Part shown: in pieces, positions 5,377 to 5,705 of the stretch | Layout: the number at the start of each line of letters is the position of its first letter | How positions within the stretch are numbered: the first letter of the stretch is position 1 | Source: an uncultured Eubacteriales bacterium | Lineage (GTDB): Bacteria; Bacillota; Clostridia; Monoglobales; Monoglobaceae | NCBI GenBank assembly: GCA_905205855.1 | Contig: CAJLFL010000130.1 | Coordinates: 1 to 5,705 of the forward strand | Length of the DNA: 5,705 bases | Direction of reading: 5' to 3' | Notes under the pieces: model-generated | Seen by the model: the letters and a program-made list of their open reading frames with translations, nothing else | Database searches by the model: none | Told to the model about the DNA's origin: nothing | Made by a program: the position numbers and the translations under genes

Positions 5377-5480
5377 TTCGTAGGGGCGGATAATATCCGC
5401 CCGCATGGTTGGCGTACACATTATATACCATATATATTTTACAATACCGCTGTAGGGGCAACCCCGCGTGGTTGCCCGTT
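5377..5480 (+). repeat. Composite repeat, tandem copy 1 (two palindromes joined by an A/T spacer)
   Basis: It starts TTCGTAGGGGCGG. The first palindrome is GGGCGGATAATATCCGCCC (5384-5402), with 9-bp perfect arms around one base. After an A/T spacer containing TTTTACAATAC (5437-5447) comes a second hairpin, GGGCAACC (5456-5463) with GGTTGCCC (5470-5477) around CCGCGT. The whole arrangement recurs at 5514-5621. Short GTAGGGGC hairpins of this sort are, as I recall, common dispersed repeats in Clostridia genomes. No reading frame or transposase is associated. Confidence 0.8.
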
Positions 5481-5513
5481 TCGTCTTTCACATGCAAAAA
5501 TGTTGATTATATC

Positions 5514-5621
5514 TTCGTAGGGGCGAATAGCATCCGCCCGTATAGGATTGCATATATGGTTTTTAATATTTGTATACGTTTTACAATACATTGTAGGTGC
5601 AACTCTGCGTGGCTGCCTGTT
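5514..5621 (+). repeat. Composite repeat, tandem copy 2 (diverged)
   Basis: Same order as copy 1: TTCGTAGGGGCG, palindrome at 5521-5539 (one mismatch in the arms), A/T spacer with the identical TTTTACAATAC (5579-5589), then a hairpin-like GTAGGTGCAAC...GGCTGCCTG (5593-5619). The second hairpin has lost two of eight pairs and two others are now G-U. The offsets to copy 1 are 137 bp for the first palindrome and 141 bp for the second. Confidence 0.75.
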
Positions 5622-5660
5622 CGGATTTAACTTTCTTAGCCGAAAGATATCAATCCGAAC
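5619..5660. repeat. Nested inverted repeat
   Basis: Perfect 9-bp outer arms GTTCGGATT (5619-5627) and AATCCGAAC (5652-5660) enclose a 5-bp stem CTTTC (5631-5635) / GAAAG (5642-5646). A further copy of CCGAAAGAT (5640-5648) appears inverted as ATCTTTCGG at 5686-5694. No T run follows on either strand, so a terminator is unlikely. It may mark the edge of the repeat element next to it. Confidence 0.55.
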
Positions 5661-5705
5661 CCGCCTGAAAAAGCACAATTTCGGCATCTTTCGGTTTGTC
5701 ATCTT

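Noticed and set aside
5484..5499. TCTTTCACATGCAAAA, a possible fourth parS
   Set aside because: It keeps one half-site but breaks the dyad: 12 of 16 matches to the consensus, with GAAAC lost on the right. It could be a decayed site, but I cannot support it.
5328..5621. CRISPR array
   Set aside because: The repeats are palindromic, diverged, of two types and unevenly spaced, with no constant direct repeat or cas gene.
5439..5702. Open frames on both strands across the repeat cluster (5261-5497 minus, 5409-5630 plus, 5439-5702 minus)
   Set aside because: They are made of the repeats themselves, giving repeated peptides such as NPAWLPV and QPRRVAP. They have odd composition, no good ribosome binding sites, and overlap each other on opposite strands.
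5071..5705. Replication origin (DnaA box cluster) next to parAB
   Set aside because: I found no TTATCCACA or close variants clustered here, only A/T-rich spacer, parS sites and repeats.

Overview
The window looks like part of a low-to-medium-GC Gram-positive chromosome, most likely a Clostridia member. The supporting signs are strong AGGAGG-type ribosome binding sites, chromosomal parA-parB followed by serS, B. subtilis-like 16-bp parS sites, and an exported protein with a stalk (Cu_amine_oxidN1) and DUF4367-like architecture, which is typical of Clostridia. All convincing genes lie on the minus strand, so the biology reads from right (5705) to left (1). No phage, transposase, CRISPR or RNA gene is visible.

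Right part (about 5071-5705): no credible gene. At the far right is a nested inverted repeat (5619-5660). Next comes a cluster of five short GTAGGGGC-type palindromic repeats (5328-5621), four of them arranged as two tandem copies of a composite unit. Closer to parA are two near-consensus parS sites (5213-5228 and 5257-5272), a good sigma-A promoter (5153-5180) and a terminator-like hairpin lying almost exactly at the predicted transcript start (5114-5150).

Centre: parA/soj (4303-5070) and parB/spo0J (3374-4288 or 4306) are translationally close and form the chromosome-segregation operon. After a 269-bp gap with its own strong promoter (3241-3269) comes a 142-residue single-pass membrane coiled-coil protein of unknown function (2676-3104), then serS (1375-2655) only 20 bp behind it. 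A third parS-like site (1350-1365) sits between the serS stop codon and a near-ideal intrinsic terminator (1313-1346). ParB nucleation sites therefore flank this whole block.

Left part: an exported stalk-domain plus DUF4367-like protein (280-1158) is followed 36 bp later by the first 81 codons of an ECF RNA polymerase sigma factor (1-243, cut by the window edge). This pair looks like the beginning of an envelope-sensing sigma-factor operon.

The parAB and serS genes are ordinary. The parts worth a second look are the three parS sites and their overlap with transcription signals, the parAB leader hairpin, the repeat cluster, and the sensor-sigma operon.
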